Shown here one piece after another: positions 47,174 to 58,869 of a stretch of 64,000 nt of DNA. The stretch comes from Coenobita brevimanus. Taxonomy: Eukaryota; Arthropoda; Malacostraca; Decapoda; Coenobitidae. The DNA is taken from positions 13,001,652 through 13,065,651 of the forward strand of contig CM064655.1 in assembly GCA_032717465.1 (NCBI GenBank), given 5' to 3'. A program made the translations under genes and the position numbers. The notes below the pieces were generated by a model. That model saw only the letters and a list, made by a program, of their open reading frames with translations. It did no database searches and was not told the DNA's origin. Within the stretch, counting starts at the first letter, position 1; each line of letters begins with the position of its first letter.

Positions 47174-47438
47174 GTCAGGAATTTCGCCAACATCGCCAAA
47201 CCCCTACACGATCTTGCGGAAAAGGGGCAGGCCTTCCAATGGACTCCCCCGAGGCTCGAGGCTTTCGAAAGAGGCACTCAAGCACCACCTCACCACGGCG
47301 CCGATAGTCGCATTTTCCGATTATACCCAGCTCTTCCGGTTGTACACCTGTATCTCCCTAGTCGGGATAGGCGCCGTCCTCCCACAAGTCAGGGAAGGCA
47401 AGGAGCGCATCATGGCGTGGGCTGTGACCCTCAACAGT
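47174..47438 (+). pseudogene. Gypsy body 3 RNase H remnant
   Basis: Continues the RT/RNase H junction after the solo LTR (RNFANIAKPLHDLAEKGQAF), then FSDYTQLFRLYTCISLVGIG near 47,310 and VREGKERIMAWAVTLNS, after which similarity stops at about 47,438. Confidence 0.75.
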
Positions 47439-48359
47439 AAAATAAAAATAATTTGCGACGAAAATACCATCGATGAAGTGTCGTAGTACTGTCTAAAATA
47501 CCGAGAACACGGATCAAAGTCTCGTAATTCTTTGTCTAACTGAAACTAATTTTACCGACGAAAGCATGACAACTACCGAAGGACCAGTACCGAACTACAA
47601 CAGAACCGAACTTCAATGTAAACAAAAGCATATGGTCTTGCTTTTTCTGAATTTTCCCAGAGTAGGGACGCAGAACTACGCTTTACAGTAGTGTCAGTCA
47701 TTTTATCAGGAAAGTAGGAGTTTGATAATCGAGAAAGCTGGGAGAAAATGGTAAGAATGAGTTTTTTTTTTTCCTTTTAAATAGGTAAAAGAAGGTTTAC
47801 CAAACTCTGATGATACTCGAAATGGTATTGCAGTTAAGGTAGGGGGAAAAAAAAAAAAGAGGGTAAAACTCTAGTAGAGCCCAAGTTCTTCGGTACATTA
47901 TCAACATTTTGTATATGGAAATTGGGGTTAAGAGTCAGAGCAAATGTTGGTTCATGTGTCACGAAGTAGTGTACTGTACCGTAGTGCTTTTCTGAACCAC
48001 CTCTCTGGTAGTAGGTTCATTCACGGATGTGAAGTTTATGACAGGTTAATGTATGTTTCATCATTATCCAAGCAATTCATGACATAGAGTCAATGGAAAT
48101 AACTAATAAGTTGCCAAGATTAGGAGGTTTTATTTTACAAGTACACAATATGGAACTCAGTAAAATAAAGTTTAGACAGGCCATCAGAAAAGATAACTTT
48201 TTCTTGGAATACAATACCATTTGCAAATGCATAATAACTGAGATTACCCATCAGTTAAGATGCTCCACACACACAAGGTCTTATCCATGAGAGCTGAAAT
48301 AAAGAATGTCCTCATAACTCTTGAGTTCCTTTCCTTTCCTTCTGAATTACCAGCCGTCG
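47439..48359. other. Unannotated spacer
   Basis: No coding frame, RNA gene or element recognised. Short T and A runs occur near 47,762 and 47,848. Confidence 0.5.
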
Positions 48360-48420
48360 CTGGGGGTAGGGGGGTTTCAAGAATACTCCCCCAGTATCCC
48401 TGCTTGTCGTACAAGGCGAC
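48360..48420 (+). promoter_or_regulatory. Structured 5' leader of LINE; candidate ribozyme
   Basis: The first seven bases CTGGGGG can pair with CCCCCAG at 48,388-48,394. A second hairpin follows (GTCGTACAAGGCGAC, 48,406-48,420) and then CTAAAAGGG. RTE and R2 clade LINEs are known to carry HDV-like self-cleaving ribozymes at their 5' ends, where a 7 bp P1 helix starts at the first base. The position and length of the helix fit, but the remaining helices of the double pseudoknot are not established. Confidence 0.35.
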
Positions 48421-48540
48421 TAAAAGGGTTGGTGGTGGGTTAGTGCCCCACCCCGTGAAAAGAACTAACTAAAAAAGCAAATAAAGCGCCTCGGACCCGG
48501 ACGGACCATACGTTGACGACTAAGGAACGGACAAAGGACA

Positions 48541-51520
48541 TTCTGAGGGTAGGAACGTGGAATGTGAGAGGAATGAATGATGAAGTGAAAGAGAGAGAGA
48601 TTGTTCAGGTGCTTGAGGATGCAAAAGTGGATATATGTGGATTGACTGAAACTAAATGGAAGGCGAAAGGATGAGAGAATGGGAATACGGTGTAGGTATA
48701 TGTGCGGGAGTCAGTGAGAATGAGAGGGCAAGAGAGGGAGTATGTCTGATGATAAGCAAGAAGTGGAGGGAGAATATAAGAGAGTATGGAACAGTGGGTG
48801 CAAGGATTGTATGGGTGAGGATGAAAGTAGGTATACAAGCATGGGCGATTGTATGTGTGTATGCTCCAACAGAGGATCGAGTGGCAAGAGTGAAAGATGA
48901 GTTTTGGGCGAGAGTAGAAGCATGTATGGAATAGTTTGAGAGGAGCGAGAGAGTGCTGTTGATTGGAGACATGAATGGCAAAGTTGGGAATGTACGAGTG
49001 GATGGAGTGGTTGGTCAGTGGGGTGTGCCAGCTGAAGTAGATGGGAATGGTAGTGCTTTGGTGGACATCTGTGCTGGTAAGGGGTTGGCAATAGCCAACA
49101 CCTACTTTCGTCATAAGATGATCCACCGGTATACATGGAGAGTAATGAGGAGGATGGATGGTGAACTTGTTGAACGAAAGGCAATGATAGACTACGTGTG
49201 TGTGGATGAGCGAATGAGAAGACAAGTGTTGGATGCAAGGGTGTGGAGAGGGTGGGGGAATGGAGTCTCGGACCATCACTTAGTGATGGCCAAGGTAGAG
49301 CTGCAAAGAAAGTGGTTGAGGAGGCGAAGGGGAACACAAGAGGAAGCAGCTTCTGTGAGAAGAGTGGAGAAATTGCAAGATAGTGAGAAAAGGACAGAGT
49401 ATAAGAGCATAGTGGAAGAAAGATTGGGAAGGTATGAGCTAGAGCAGATGGAAGGGGTGGAAGACGTATGTAAGATATTCACGGAAAAGATAAGCGCAGC
49501 GTGTGAGGCGGTTTGTGGAGTGAGGAGGAGATGCAAGGGTGTGCAAGGGACAGCATGGTGGAATGATGAGGTGAAACGAGCTGTGGAACAAAAGAAGAAG
49601 GCATATGGTGAATGGTTGGCGAGTAGAGGTAGGGGAGAAGATGAGAGAGAGAAGAGAGAGGTATATGTGAACAGGAGAAGGGAGGTTAAGAGACTGGTGA
49701 AGGAGAGTAAGAAGAAAGTGGATGAAGAGTTTGGGAGGAATCTGAGTGTGAAATGGAGGGAGAGTAAGAAATTGTTTTGGAAGGAGGTAAAGAAAGTAAG
49801 GCAGTGTGAAAGGGGAAATAGTAGGGGAGTGAAAGATAGGAATAATAGATTGTTGGTGGAGAAGAGAGAGAAAGTGAGGAGATGGAAGGAGCACTTTGAG
49901 GATTTGTTGAATGTAGAGAGTGAGAGCAGTGTGAGTATAAGTGGTTGGGGAATGGCTGGGAGAAGAAGAGATGAGAGGAGGGAGGAAGAGATCAGTAGGT
50001 CGGAAGTAGTGGAAGCGATGAAGAAGATTAAGCTGGGAAAGGCCCCAGGAATTGATGGAGTGTGTGGTGAAATGCTTAGGTATGGGGGTGAGATTGTTGT
50101 GGAGTGGATATGGAAGTTGTGTAGATTGGCTTGGGAAGAGGGAAGGGTTCCAGAGGACTGGAAATCAGGTATAATTGTTCCTCTGTACAAAGGAAAAGGG
50201 GAGAGAGAAGTATGTGGTAACCATAGGGGTATTTGCCTTCTTAGTGTGACTGGTAAAATATATGGTAGAATACTCATTGATAGGGTTAGGCGTATGACAG
50301 AGGAGCTAGTTGGAGAAGAACAAGGGGGATTTAGGAAGGGAAAAGGGTGTGTAGACCAGATATTTGTTCTAAGATGTTTAGTGGAGAAGTATCTAGAGAA
50401 GGGAAGGAAAGTGTATGCTGCCTTCATGGACTTGGAGAAAGCTTATGACAGAATAGATAGGCAAGGTATGTGGAAGGTATTAAGAATATATGGAGTGGAG
50501 GGGAAATTGTTGAGTGCTGTGAAGAGTATGTATGAGGGAGCTAGGGCTACGGTGCGAGTGAATGGTGAGCTGAGTGAGTTCTTTGATCTCAATGTGGGAC
50601 TTAAACAGGGGTGTGTAATGTCTCCATGGCTGTTTAATATATATATGGATGGGGTTGTAAGGGAGGTACAAGGTAGGGCAGTGGATGTGGGGGTGGCCCT
50701 AATGAATGAGGGTGAGATTTGGAAGCTTCTGGTGTTGCTATTTGCTGATGATACAGTATTGTTGAGTGAAGATGAATGGGAGTTGCAAGGTTTGGTGAAT
50801 GAATTTGGGACAGTGTGTAGGAGGAGGAAGCTGAAAGTTAATGTAAACAAAAGTAAAGTTATGGTGTTTGAGAGGAATGAAGTCACAGAGTGTGCAGTGA
50901 GGTTGGATGGTGAGGATATGGAGAATGTGAGTGCATTCAAGTACTTGGGTAGTGTGATGAGTAAGGATGGAACTTTGGGGGATGAAGTACGTGAAAGGGT
51001 ACAGCAGGGAAGGAAGGTTGTTGGTACACTGAAAGCAGTGATGAGAAATAGGGAGGTGCGTATGGAAGTTAAGAAGTCACTGCATGATGGTATTGTGATT
51101 CCTACCCTGACGTATGGAAGCGAGGCGTGGACCTTGCAAGAGGGGAACAAGTCAAGAGTGAGAGCAGTGGAAATGAGTTACTTGAGAGGAGCATGTGGAG
51201 TGACGTGGAGGGACAGGTTGACGAATGAAGAAGTGAAGGAACGTTGTGGGGTAGATGTGGATGTGGTTGAAAAGATTAGGAGAAATACACTGAGGTGGTT
51301 TGGACATGTGGAGAGGATGGAGAATGAAAGACTGACTAAGAGGGTGTATGTAGGTGAGGTGGAGGGAGGGAGAGGGAGGGGTAGACCAAGGATGAGGTGG
51401 AGGGATGGAGTTGAGAGGTATATGAGGGAGGGGGGGGTGAGTTGGGGGGAGGGGAGTCAAATGGTGGGTGACAGAGTGACTTGGAGGCGTTTTGTCTGCG
51501 GCCACCCTTTGCGGGATTAG
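48541..51520 (+). pseudogene. LINE endonuclease/RT ORF with one frameshift and one stop
   Basis: The endonuclease begins RVGTWNVRGMNDEVKEREIV near 48,550. Comparison with the minus-strand copy shows a one-base deletion near 48,657 and an AAG-to-TAG change at 48,932-48,934. From 48,953 the frame is open for 855 codons to 51,520. Motifs in order: LLIGDMNGKVGN (endonuclease, GDMN instead of GDFN), GNGVSDHHLV (SDH), KLGKAPGIDGVCGEML, IVPLYKGKGEREVCGNHRGI, QGGFRKGKGCVDQIFVLRCL, FMDLEKAYDRIDRQGMW, GLKQGCVMSPWLFNIYMDG, LLFADDTVLLSED, then LTYGSEAWTLQEG and GRPRMRWRDGVERYM. Catalytic residues are all present. Confidence 0.88.
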
Positions 51521-51548
51521 GGCGTCGGGCTATAGATAGATAGATAGA

Positions 51549-52030
51549 AGTTTAATATACAGTATAACATTTCCGGCTTCTTGACTAGGGCAGGGATAGA
51601 TTGGTTTGCTGTCATTGCAGAGACATAAAGCGCTGAATGCAGCAATTTCACTGTGTTGCAAGGTTGCAACTAAGGACTGTCTTTATACAAATTTGGGGGT
51701 GTTTGATAGGTGTAGGTTTCATTAGGCTAGGTATAGTTTAATGAATAATCCGTAGTTGTATCAGCCATTTTTTGCATGCTGAGGATGATTTTACCTTCAG
51801 TGTTGTTGGGTTTGCTACATTTGTGGGGGGAAGAGGGGGAAATGGGCAGAAGCAATCATTTCCGACACAAATGAATGTCAAATTAATTCATTGCATCAGA
51901 AAAAATTGTTGCCCTACGGTAGGGGTGTAATGTGTACTTGTAAAATTTTACCAGTTACAGGACAGGTGAATGGTGTTTTCACAGCTTGGGAAGATCCTGT
52001 GGTAAATTTCAAGAAGACAGGACCACCCTC
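51549..52030. other. Unannotated spacer
   Basis: No gene or element recognised between the two LINEs. Confidence 0.5.
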
Positions 52031-54755
52031 GTGTTCCTGAACTCGATTCTTCTGAATTCTCTACACTCTGGCTTCAGCTTTCCTGTCATTCTCGACTAAA
52101 TATATCTGTGCTGTTTACTTATCTCCTAATTCTACTGACTATCAAAAATTCTTTGACTATCTTACTTCTACGATGGAACACATCCTATCCATTTCTCCTT
52201 TCTCTGAAATCTCCATTCTAGGAGATTTCAATGTTCACCACCACCTTTGGCTCTCCTCTCCTTTCACTGATCCACGTGGTGAACAAGCCTACATCTTTTC
52301 TATCCTTAATGACCTAGAGCAGCTTGTACAGCACCCTACCCGTATCCCTGACCGCCTTGGAGAGAGTTCCAACATACTTGACCTCTTCCTTACAACTAAT
52401 CCTTCTGCTTACACTGTTAATCTTTTCTCGCTATTGGGCTCCTCCAATCACAACCTCATCATCTTAACCTGTTCTATCGCTCCACTACGGCCTGCGGACC
52501 CTCCAAAGAAACGTCATCTGTGGCACTTTGGAGCTGCAGATTGGGAGGCCCTCAGGCAGTACTTCTTTGATTTTCCCTGGAATGATTATTGCTAACATGG
52601 CCCCATCTGGGTGTGCCTTGCGCATTACGGAGGTTATTCTCTCAGGCATGGAAGCATACATTCCTTTCTCATTTCCTGTGACTAATGCACGAAAGCCTTG
52701 GTTTAATCACGCTTGTTCTAATGTTGTCTGCAACAAGGAGAGGGCCTATAAAAGGTACCGGAGCCTACCCACCCCTGAATCACATCTTTTATACGTTTCT
52801 GCCCGGAATCGTGCTAAGTCTGTACTTCGCTTTCCTAAAAATAATTTCATCCGTAGTAAATGCTCTCAACTCTCTAACTCAAATTCTTCCCACTCCTTCT
52901 GGCACCTTGCCAGAAACCTTTCTAACAACTTTACCTCATCATCCTTCCCTCCTCTTTTCTACTCTGATGGCTCTGTAGCTATTTCTTCTACTGATAAAGC
53001 AGATCTCTTCGCTCAGACTTTCTCCTCCAGTTCCACCTTAGACGATTCCGGTGCTGTTCCTCCATCACTTCCTGCCTCTGACTTCCTCATGGCTGACATT
53101 AAAATTTCTTCAGCTGATGTATTTTCTGCCATCACAGGCCTTAATACTAATAATGCATATGGACCTGATGGAGTCCCACCTGTTGATCTCAAGAACTGTG
53201 CTTCTGTGCTTACACCCTGCCTAGGCAAACTCTTTCGCTTTTGTCTCTCAACTTGTACCTTTCCTTTTAACTGGAAGTTTGCTCTCATTCAGCCAGTCCC
53301 AAAGAAGGGTGACCATTCCCAACCCTCGAACTATCGTCCAATTGCTTTAACATCCTGTATCTCTAAAGTTTTTGAGTCTACAGTATTCTTATTAGAAAAA
53401 TTTTAAAGCGTCTTTCCTATCACAACCTTCTTTCTGATCATCAGTATGGGTTCCGTCAGGGATGCTCCACAGGCGATCTTCTCACCTACCTTTCAAACTC
53501 CTAGCCATCCTCCTTTCGGGACTTTGGCGAAAGCTTTGCCATTGCACTTGACATCTCAAAGGCTTTTGATCAAGTCTGGCATAAATCTTTAATTTCCAAA
53601 CTGCCCTCTTATGGTTTCTATCCTTCTATCTGTGCCTTCATCTCTAGCTTCTTTTCTGGTCGTTCTATAGCCGCTGTTATAGACAGCCATCGTTCTTCTC
53701 CTAGACCTATTAACAGTGGTGTTCCTCAGGGCTCTGTCCTATCACCAACTCTCTTCCTTTTATTCATCAATGACCTTCTAAGCTGTACTTCTAACCCTAT
53801 CCACTCTTACGCTGATGACTCCACCCTTCACCTTTCCATTTGATTGCCGCAACGTTCATCTCAGCAGTTACTTCAACAAACAAGGGATGAGGCTATGGCA
53901 CACCTAATGTCTGACTTGGCTCGTATCTCTGACTGGGGTAAAAATAATCTGGTTGTTTTTAATGCATCAGAGAATCAGTTTTTGCACCTATCAACCCGAC
54001 AAAATCTTCAACATGTATACCCACTAATGTTATAATATTCAGCTTAATCCTGCATCATCCTTGAACTTGCTTGGGGTTTCATTTACTCGTGACTTATCTT
54101 GGAAAGATCATATTACATCTCTTGTAAAATCTGCTTCCAAGAGATTAGGTGTGCTAAGCTGACTCCATTCCTTCTTTACCCCAGTACAGTTGTTGACTTT
54201 ATACACAGGTTTTGTCCGCCCCTGTGTGGAGTACAACTCTTATGTATGGGGAGGCTCCCCACATACGGTACAGCTCTTCTCAATAGGGTGGAGTCAAAGG
54301 CTTTTCGTTTCATTAACTCTCCTCCTCTTACTGACTCCCTTCAACCTCTGTCTCTTCGCCGCACTGTTGCATCTTTATCTCTTTTCTATCGCTACTTCAA
54401 TGGTCACTGCTCCTCCAAATTGATTGCATGCATTCCTCCACCTCTATGACGGGCACGTAGCACCCGTCTAGCAGCAGACTCTCATCCCTTTTCTGTCCAG
54501 CTCTCTGATGCAAGAGTTAACCGTTACTCCCAGTCCTTCATTTATCCAACAGGTCAGCTCTGGAACTGTCTCCCGCTGTCTGTATTTCCTGCTTCCTATG
54601 ATCTCCAGTCTTTCAAACGCAGTGTATTCAGGCATCTTGAAATGATCGGATCTTGAATTTGGCTCTCTCTTGTATTTTGTTTTTCTCTTGGAAGGAACAG
54701 TTTTGCGGGCTTGTTGCCTTTGGTTCCTTCTTCCTCACATAAAAAAAAAAAAAAA
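52031..54755 (+). mobile_element. Jockey/CR1-like LINE copy 2, 5'-truncated
   Basis: Aligns with copy 1 from about 12,467 (GTTCCTGAACTCGATTCTTC) to the shared 3' end, finishing in about 15 A residues (54,741-54,755). It lacks the start of the endonuclease. It has the uninterrupted target site of the nested LINE found in copy 1 (TCCTTCTGGCACCTTGCCAG near 52,888). Confidence 0.88.
52173..54655 (+). pseudogene. Endonuclease/RT remains of LINE copy 2
   Basis: The frame 52,173-52,595 has [17 protein letters not shown] and the SSNHNLI version of the SDHN motif (Asp to Asn, likely inactivating). A frameshift at about 52,590 leads to 52,528-53,406 with IQPVPKKGDHSQPSNYRPI. A further shift near 53,390, a TAG in place of Trp near 53,503 and TGA changes near 53,842 and 54,160 break the RT. 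The HSYADDSTLHLS catalytic box survives near 53,806. Confidence 0.8.
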
Positions 54756-54892
54756 TTGCAGTTATCTTGAGTTTCTTCATTACCAAAGCATTCCATATGA
54801 TTCTTGAGTATATTCTGTTTGCATTTTCAAGTTTTGATGTTTTTCATTTCTTTTATAAGTGTTGAATCGTGTTTAAGAAGCAGTTGTTGTCT

Positions 54893-55200
54893 ACCACTGT
54901 GGTGGCTGAGTGGTTAGCATCACTGACTGTGAAACTGCCAACCTATTGGCACCAGGGTTCAAATCATGGTGCAAGCAGCTGGTGTCACTTGCTATAGGTG
55001 TCCATCAATTCTTTGTTGGTTTGGTACCGGTAGTTAAAATGAGTACCGTACCTAGGGTAGCACCTTGGAAAGGTAACTGTGGTAACCTGGATGATGCCAT
55101 CCCAGAATATTGGGTGAATAACATGCCACAGGCTCAAAGACCTGTGTTATGGAGATGAGTACAATGACAAAGCGCCTCATGGTGTCTGCCCCCACCTTTG
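54893..55200 (+). mobile_element. tRNA-derived SINE
   Basis: A box at 54,903-54,916 (TGGCTGAGTGGTTA) and B box at 54,955-54,967 (GGGTTCAAATCAT), separated by 38 bp, followed by a body of about 230 bp. The 3' boundary is approximate, with no poly(A). Confidence 0.65.
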
Positions 55201-55300
55201 CCTTTTCGTAACAGTCCAACTTCATTTATCCGCACCTGACCTAATTTTGTCCTAACCTAACCTGTGTTATGCTACCCTAACCAGATTTATCCTGGCTTAA

Positions 55301-55425
55301 TCTATCTATCTATTGCCAGATGCCTTAATCCCATAAGGGGTGGCCACAAACAAATCACCTCCGTGTCACCCTGTCCCCTGCCAATGCACTGTCCTGTTAC
55401 CAGTCCACCCCCCCCCCTCATATAC
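55301..55425 (-). mobile_element. Extreme 5'-truncated copy of the RTE-like LINE
   Basis: TCTATCTATCTATTGCCAGA at 55,301 matches the plus-strand image of the 3' end of the LINE at 59,067. The next 100 bases (GTGGCCACAAACAAATCACC and on) match its last coding bases, with a CCCATAAGGGG variant. Only the last 125 bp of the LINE were copied. Confidence 0.8.
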
Positions 55426-55727
55426 CTAACCTAACCTACCCCTTGTATAGTCAGTTTTCTTTATTACTTGATGGATTGTCTTCATACATAAAAATGCATA
55501 CTGGTACCACACTAAGTTTCTGATTTTTTTTTTTTTTTTTTTTTAAGAGATGGTCCCATGTCTCCTAGAAGATTACTGATTCTGTTTGGTCTAGTTTGTA
55601 TGAAAGTTGATGATTTTGTTATTAATATATTAAAAATTATGTATTCTGCAGCTTCTTTATTCTTTTATGGTCAGGTTATGTTTTGTAAAAGAAAAAATAG
55701 GCAGGTTTAGAATGTGTGTGTTATGTA
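55426..55727. other. Unannotated spacer
   Basis: Contains a CCTAACCTAACC stretch at the left edge and a T-run near 55,525-55,545; otherwise nothing recognised. Confidence 0.4.
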
Positions 55728-56392
55728 CTGTGCAGTAAACTCTCAATTGCCCTTCATTGCAATATCCAGCCCAGCGCAATATCTGATGAAGCTGGCTCGG
55801 CTCTATTAAAGCAATATCCAGCGAAATTGTGCAGTGTCCGGCGCCAAAACGGGACATAACTGGCAGTTCTGTGCAATATCCGGTGTTGAGATGTATCAAC
55901 CAGCTCGTAAATTGTTGCCAGCTGACACTGTATTACTGTCTTGTATCATTACAGGCAAACCCCAATTTATGATACCCTTAGATGTGATGCCCCAGAATAG
56001 TGATGGGGTAGAAATACCACCCTACCTCTCCTATCATAGGCCTACCTCCGGTTTTGTGATTTTTTTTTTTTTTTTTTACTATTTTGGTGATATTTTAAAC
56101 TTAAGTTTTGTGTTTAAGTTGATTTACAAGCTGTTTTTAGACTTAGATTAATGTGTTTTAGTCATAAGTGGAGTGAACACTGTCATTTGGGGTGTGGATT
56201 CTCGCCCATCAGAAGAGGTACAAAACAGTGTGGACAACTAGGTGACTCAACAAAGAATATTTCATGTGAACCATTGAATTGTCATCTAACCTATCATGGA
56301 ATACATAATAATAATTTTAAATAAATATTAATAATTATGAAAACCTTAGTGTGAATATTTCATGCATTGATGAAAACTGTGACCGATAAATG

Positions 56393-57970
56393 TGTTTACA
56401 TTCAGGGTGTTCAGGGAAAAACGCTTTGAAAATACAAAGGAATTTCTAAATAAATGTTGGAAGATAAGCGAGAAGAAAATAAATGAGCTCAGCAACCAGA
56501 ACAGTAGCTAAAATGACATAAAAAAGGGCCATTGAATGGGCTTTCCTGATTGCATCATCAGTTGATAAATCATGTTTACATACAGGTTGTTCAAGGGAAA
56601 ACGCTTTGAAAATACTAAGGAATTTCTAAATAAATGTTGGAAAAATAAGAGAAGAAAACAAAGGAGCTCAGCAACCAGAACAGTAATTAAAACAACACAA
56701 ACAAGGGCTATTAACCCCTTAAACCCAGATCATCGCGTTTGTGACGCTCGCCAAAAAGGACATAACGACGGATCATCGCGTTTGCGACGCTCGCCAAAAA
56801 GGACATAACGGCAGATCGTTGCGTTTGCGATTCGAGTTAATTTTGAATAAACGCGGGCAAGGATGTTCCAGCTGGTATTGTCTATCAGTACCACCACCCT
56901 TTAGCTACAATTAGCATACTTTACCTTTTTACTACTGACCTCCGTTGTTGCCAAGTATCGCGTTTTTCCCCCCTCCCCCCCCCACCACGGCCCGGCCAGC
57001 CTGGCTGTGATACATGGCAGCGCTCTGACTGCTCAGAACTGTAAATCTGCGCTCTCCTCTCACAAGCAGTTTATGCTAATAGGAAACGCTTGTTTCCCCA
57101 GTTATAACACTTGCCTTTTTTCGCACGGTTTGCCCCTGTTTAGCGTCAGTTTACCGCAGGCTTTCAAAGTGACATTATGGCGAGCTCTAGCTCTTCCGAG
57201 TCAGTGCAAGTGGCCGACAGGAACGAGAATAAAGTGACGGGCGTAAGGCAGAATAAAAAGCACGCCGCGGTGATCTTTTGGGAAGTAATATGATTGAAAA
57301 TAATGTAGTATACATGTTTTTAGCTGTGAAAATGGAAATGTTTGTTGAGTGACGGGAAGACCACTGCAGCGCTGCATGTCGGCCGTACGCTTCGTTGATT
57401 TTAACCTTATTTTCAGTGCTTATTGTACAAATACGGATTCCAAACTACCTTTACATTGTAGTATAAAGTTTACTGTGACAGAATGAGGCTGTGGTAGAGG
57501 GGAAACCGGGTTGCTGGAGGTGTGGAAGTGAAGATTTGGTTACCCAAATTTGCAAGTCTCCACAAGTCCTTGGGTAGTCCACGAAGGCTCAACACCTGTC
57601 TCTGGAGAAAGCTGAATGTAAGTACTATCTGCCATACCAAGTATAATGTTCTAGGGTTAATCTCTGATTTTTGGCTAATATTTTCCTACAGGTACTCAGA
57701 CCGTGATACAACCCTGCCACTCAGGGGGGGTCGACTGTTCACGGCCGCGTTTAAGGGGTTAAACAGGCTTTCCCAATCGCATCATTGATCAATAAATCAT
57801 GTGTTTACATTTGGGCTATTCAAGGGAAAATGCTTTGAAAATACAAAGGAATTTCTGAATAAATGTTGGAAAATAAGAGAGATGAAAATCTGAAAGGAGC
57901 CCAGCAACCAGAACAGTAACAAAAACGACATAAAGAGGGGCCATTGAAAAGGCTATCGTAATCGCATCAT
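56393..57970. repeat. Three-unit tandem repeat, about 180 bp each
   Basis: Units start near 56,393, 56,571 and 57,799 with an AATCATGTTTACAT-like word and share ACGCTTTGAAAATAC, AAGGAATTTCTAAATAAATG, AGCAACCAGAACAGTA and GCATCATCA words. The second unit is split by the piggyBac-like element, which is why the third lies 1.2 kb away. Confidence 0.85.
56715..57758. mobile_element. piggyBac-like element inserted in tandem repeat
   Basis: TTAA flanks both ends (56,711-56,714 and 57,759-57,762). Ends are exact inverted repeats for 10 bases, CCCCTTAAAC. The first tandem unit has the corresponding site without the insert. Just inside the left end an ATCATCGCGTTTGTGACGCT-type unit of about 45 bp occurs two and a half times. 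At 1,044 bp it is too short for a full transposase; a short frame from an ATG at 57,177 (MASSSSSESVQVADRNENK) might be a first-exon relic. Confidence 0.88.
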
Positions 57971-58869
57971 CAATTGCATTCCCCGTCAAGAGAATTCCCT
58001 GTCAAAACATCAGCGATTCTGTATTATGCATAACGGATGTTTATTTAATTGTCCCGGGACTGTTTGTTGGTGGGATTGTTTGCAGTGCTGCTGCTTCTTC
58101 TCCACCGAGTTTGAATACGAGTTGGAGATCGCATTCTCCAGTGACCTTGATTGGGTACAAGCGAGAGGGGCACTGGTTTTAGGCTTAGATTAGCTTCATT
58201 TACAGCTGTTAGGCCATTTAGATTGGCTTCAAACTTCTTTTTGGACTCATTTGGGTGGGTTTAGGACTTGGTTGAGGGGAAACCCAAGGCTCAAAAACAC
58301 ATCCCTATACCTTACGTGTTAAATCTACCTCGAGATATGATACCCCACCTAGCGATGGGCTTTTACTTAACCAGTTGCATCATTAAACTGGAGCATGCCT
58401 GTATTTTATTGTATTTTATGCTTAATTTTCATTTTTTACTCATGGGAAAGTTTTTAGGATAGAGGTTCGAGGCAGATAGTAATGCAATTTCTGGCTTGAT
58501 GCTGAAGATTGAGCCAACAGGAGGTACTAAGCAATATCTAGCAGTTTGCTTTAACTAGCATAGGTCTTTGCTGAATTATGCCGGATAATTGACGGTGTAC
58601 TACAGTAGGCTCACACAGTGCGCGAGAGATTGGGGGGTCCACGACCTCGTGCATTGTGAATACATAATCTTATGGGAAAAATCACATATGGGCGGTACCC
58701 CCACATACCTGGACATTTTTCTGCCCTTAGAGACATAATAAAGGTCAAATTTTTCAGACATTGTACTACAGATATAGCTACAATAACAAAAATTGGGTAG
58801 TCACCTTAACAACAGTAGACAACAGGCCTGATGGACTTGAATAACAGGGGTTCCGAGGCGCGGCAACAC

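Larger units (their letters stand above)
41959..47438 (+). mobile_element. Ty3/gypsy body 3, split by MITE and inverted solo LTR
   Basis: Begins with the primer-binding region at 41,959 and a gag ATG at 42,055. A piggyBac-like MITE interrupts gag, protease and RT follow, then an inverted 2 kb LTR of the other family interrupts the RT/RNase H junction. The RNase H resumes at 47,179 and is lost at about 47,438, where unrelated sequence begins. No integrase or 3' LTR remains. Confidence 0.8.
48360..51548 (+). mobile_element. Full-length RTE-like LINE, nearly intact
   Basis: The 5' end (CTGGGGGTAGG) is defined by comparison with the other full-length copy at 59,067-62,255; both are about 3.19 kb. 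A short leader (48,360-48,540) precedes a single ORF with endonuclease, RT and a C-terminal domain. The 3' end is GGCGTCGGGC followed by a GATA-type tail (about 51,532-51,548). Only two lesions are visible in the ORF, which makes this the youngest-looking LINE in the window. Confidence 0.88.
55730..58602. mobile_element. Possible Tigger-like relic
   Basis: The left end CAGTAAACTCTCAATTGCCC and the reverse complement of the right end TAGTACACCGTCAATTATCC agree at about 15 of 19 positions, in the style of Tigger ends. No transposase lies between. The interior is the three-unit tandem repeat and the piggyBac-like insert. The pairing may be fortuitous given the 2.9 kb span. Confidence 0.35.

Noticed and set aside
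48605..51505. Minus-strand open frames opposite the LINE ORF
   Set aside because: Ser/Leu/His-rich shadow frames of the real plus-strand endonuclease/RT; no domain.
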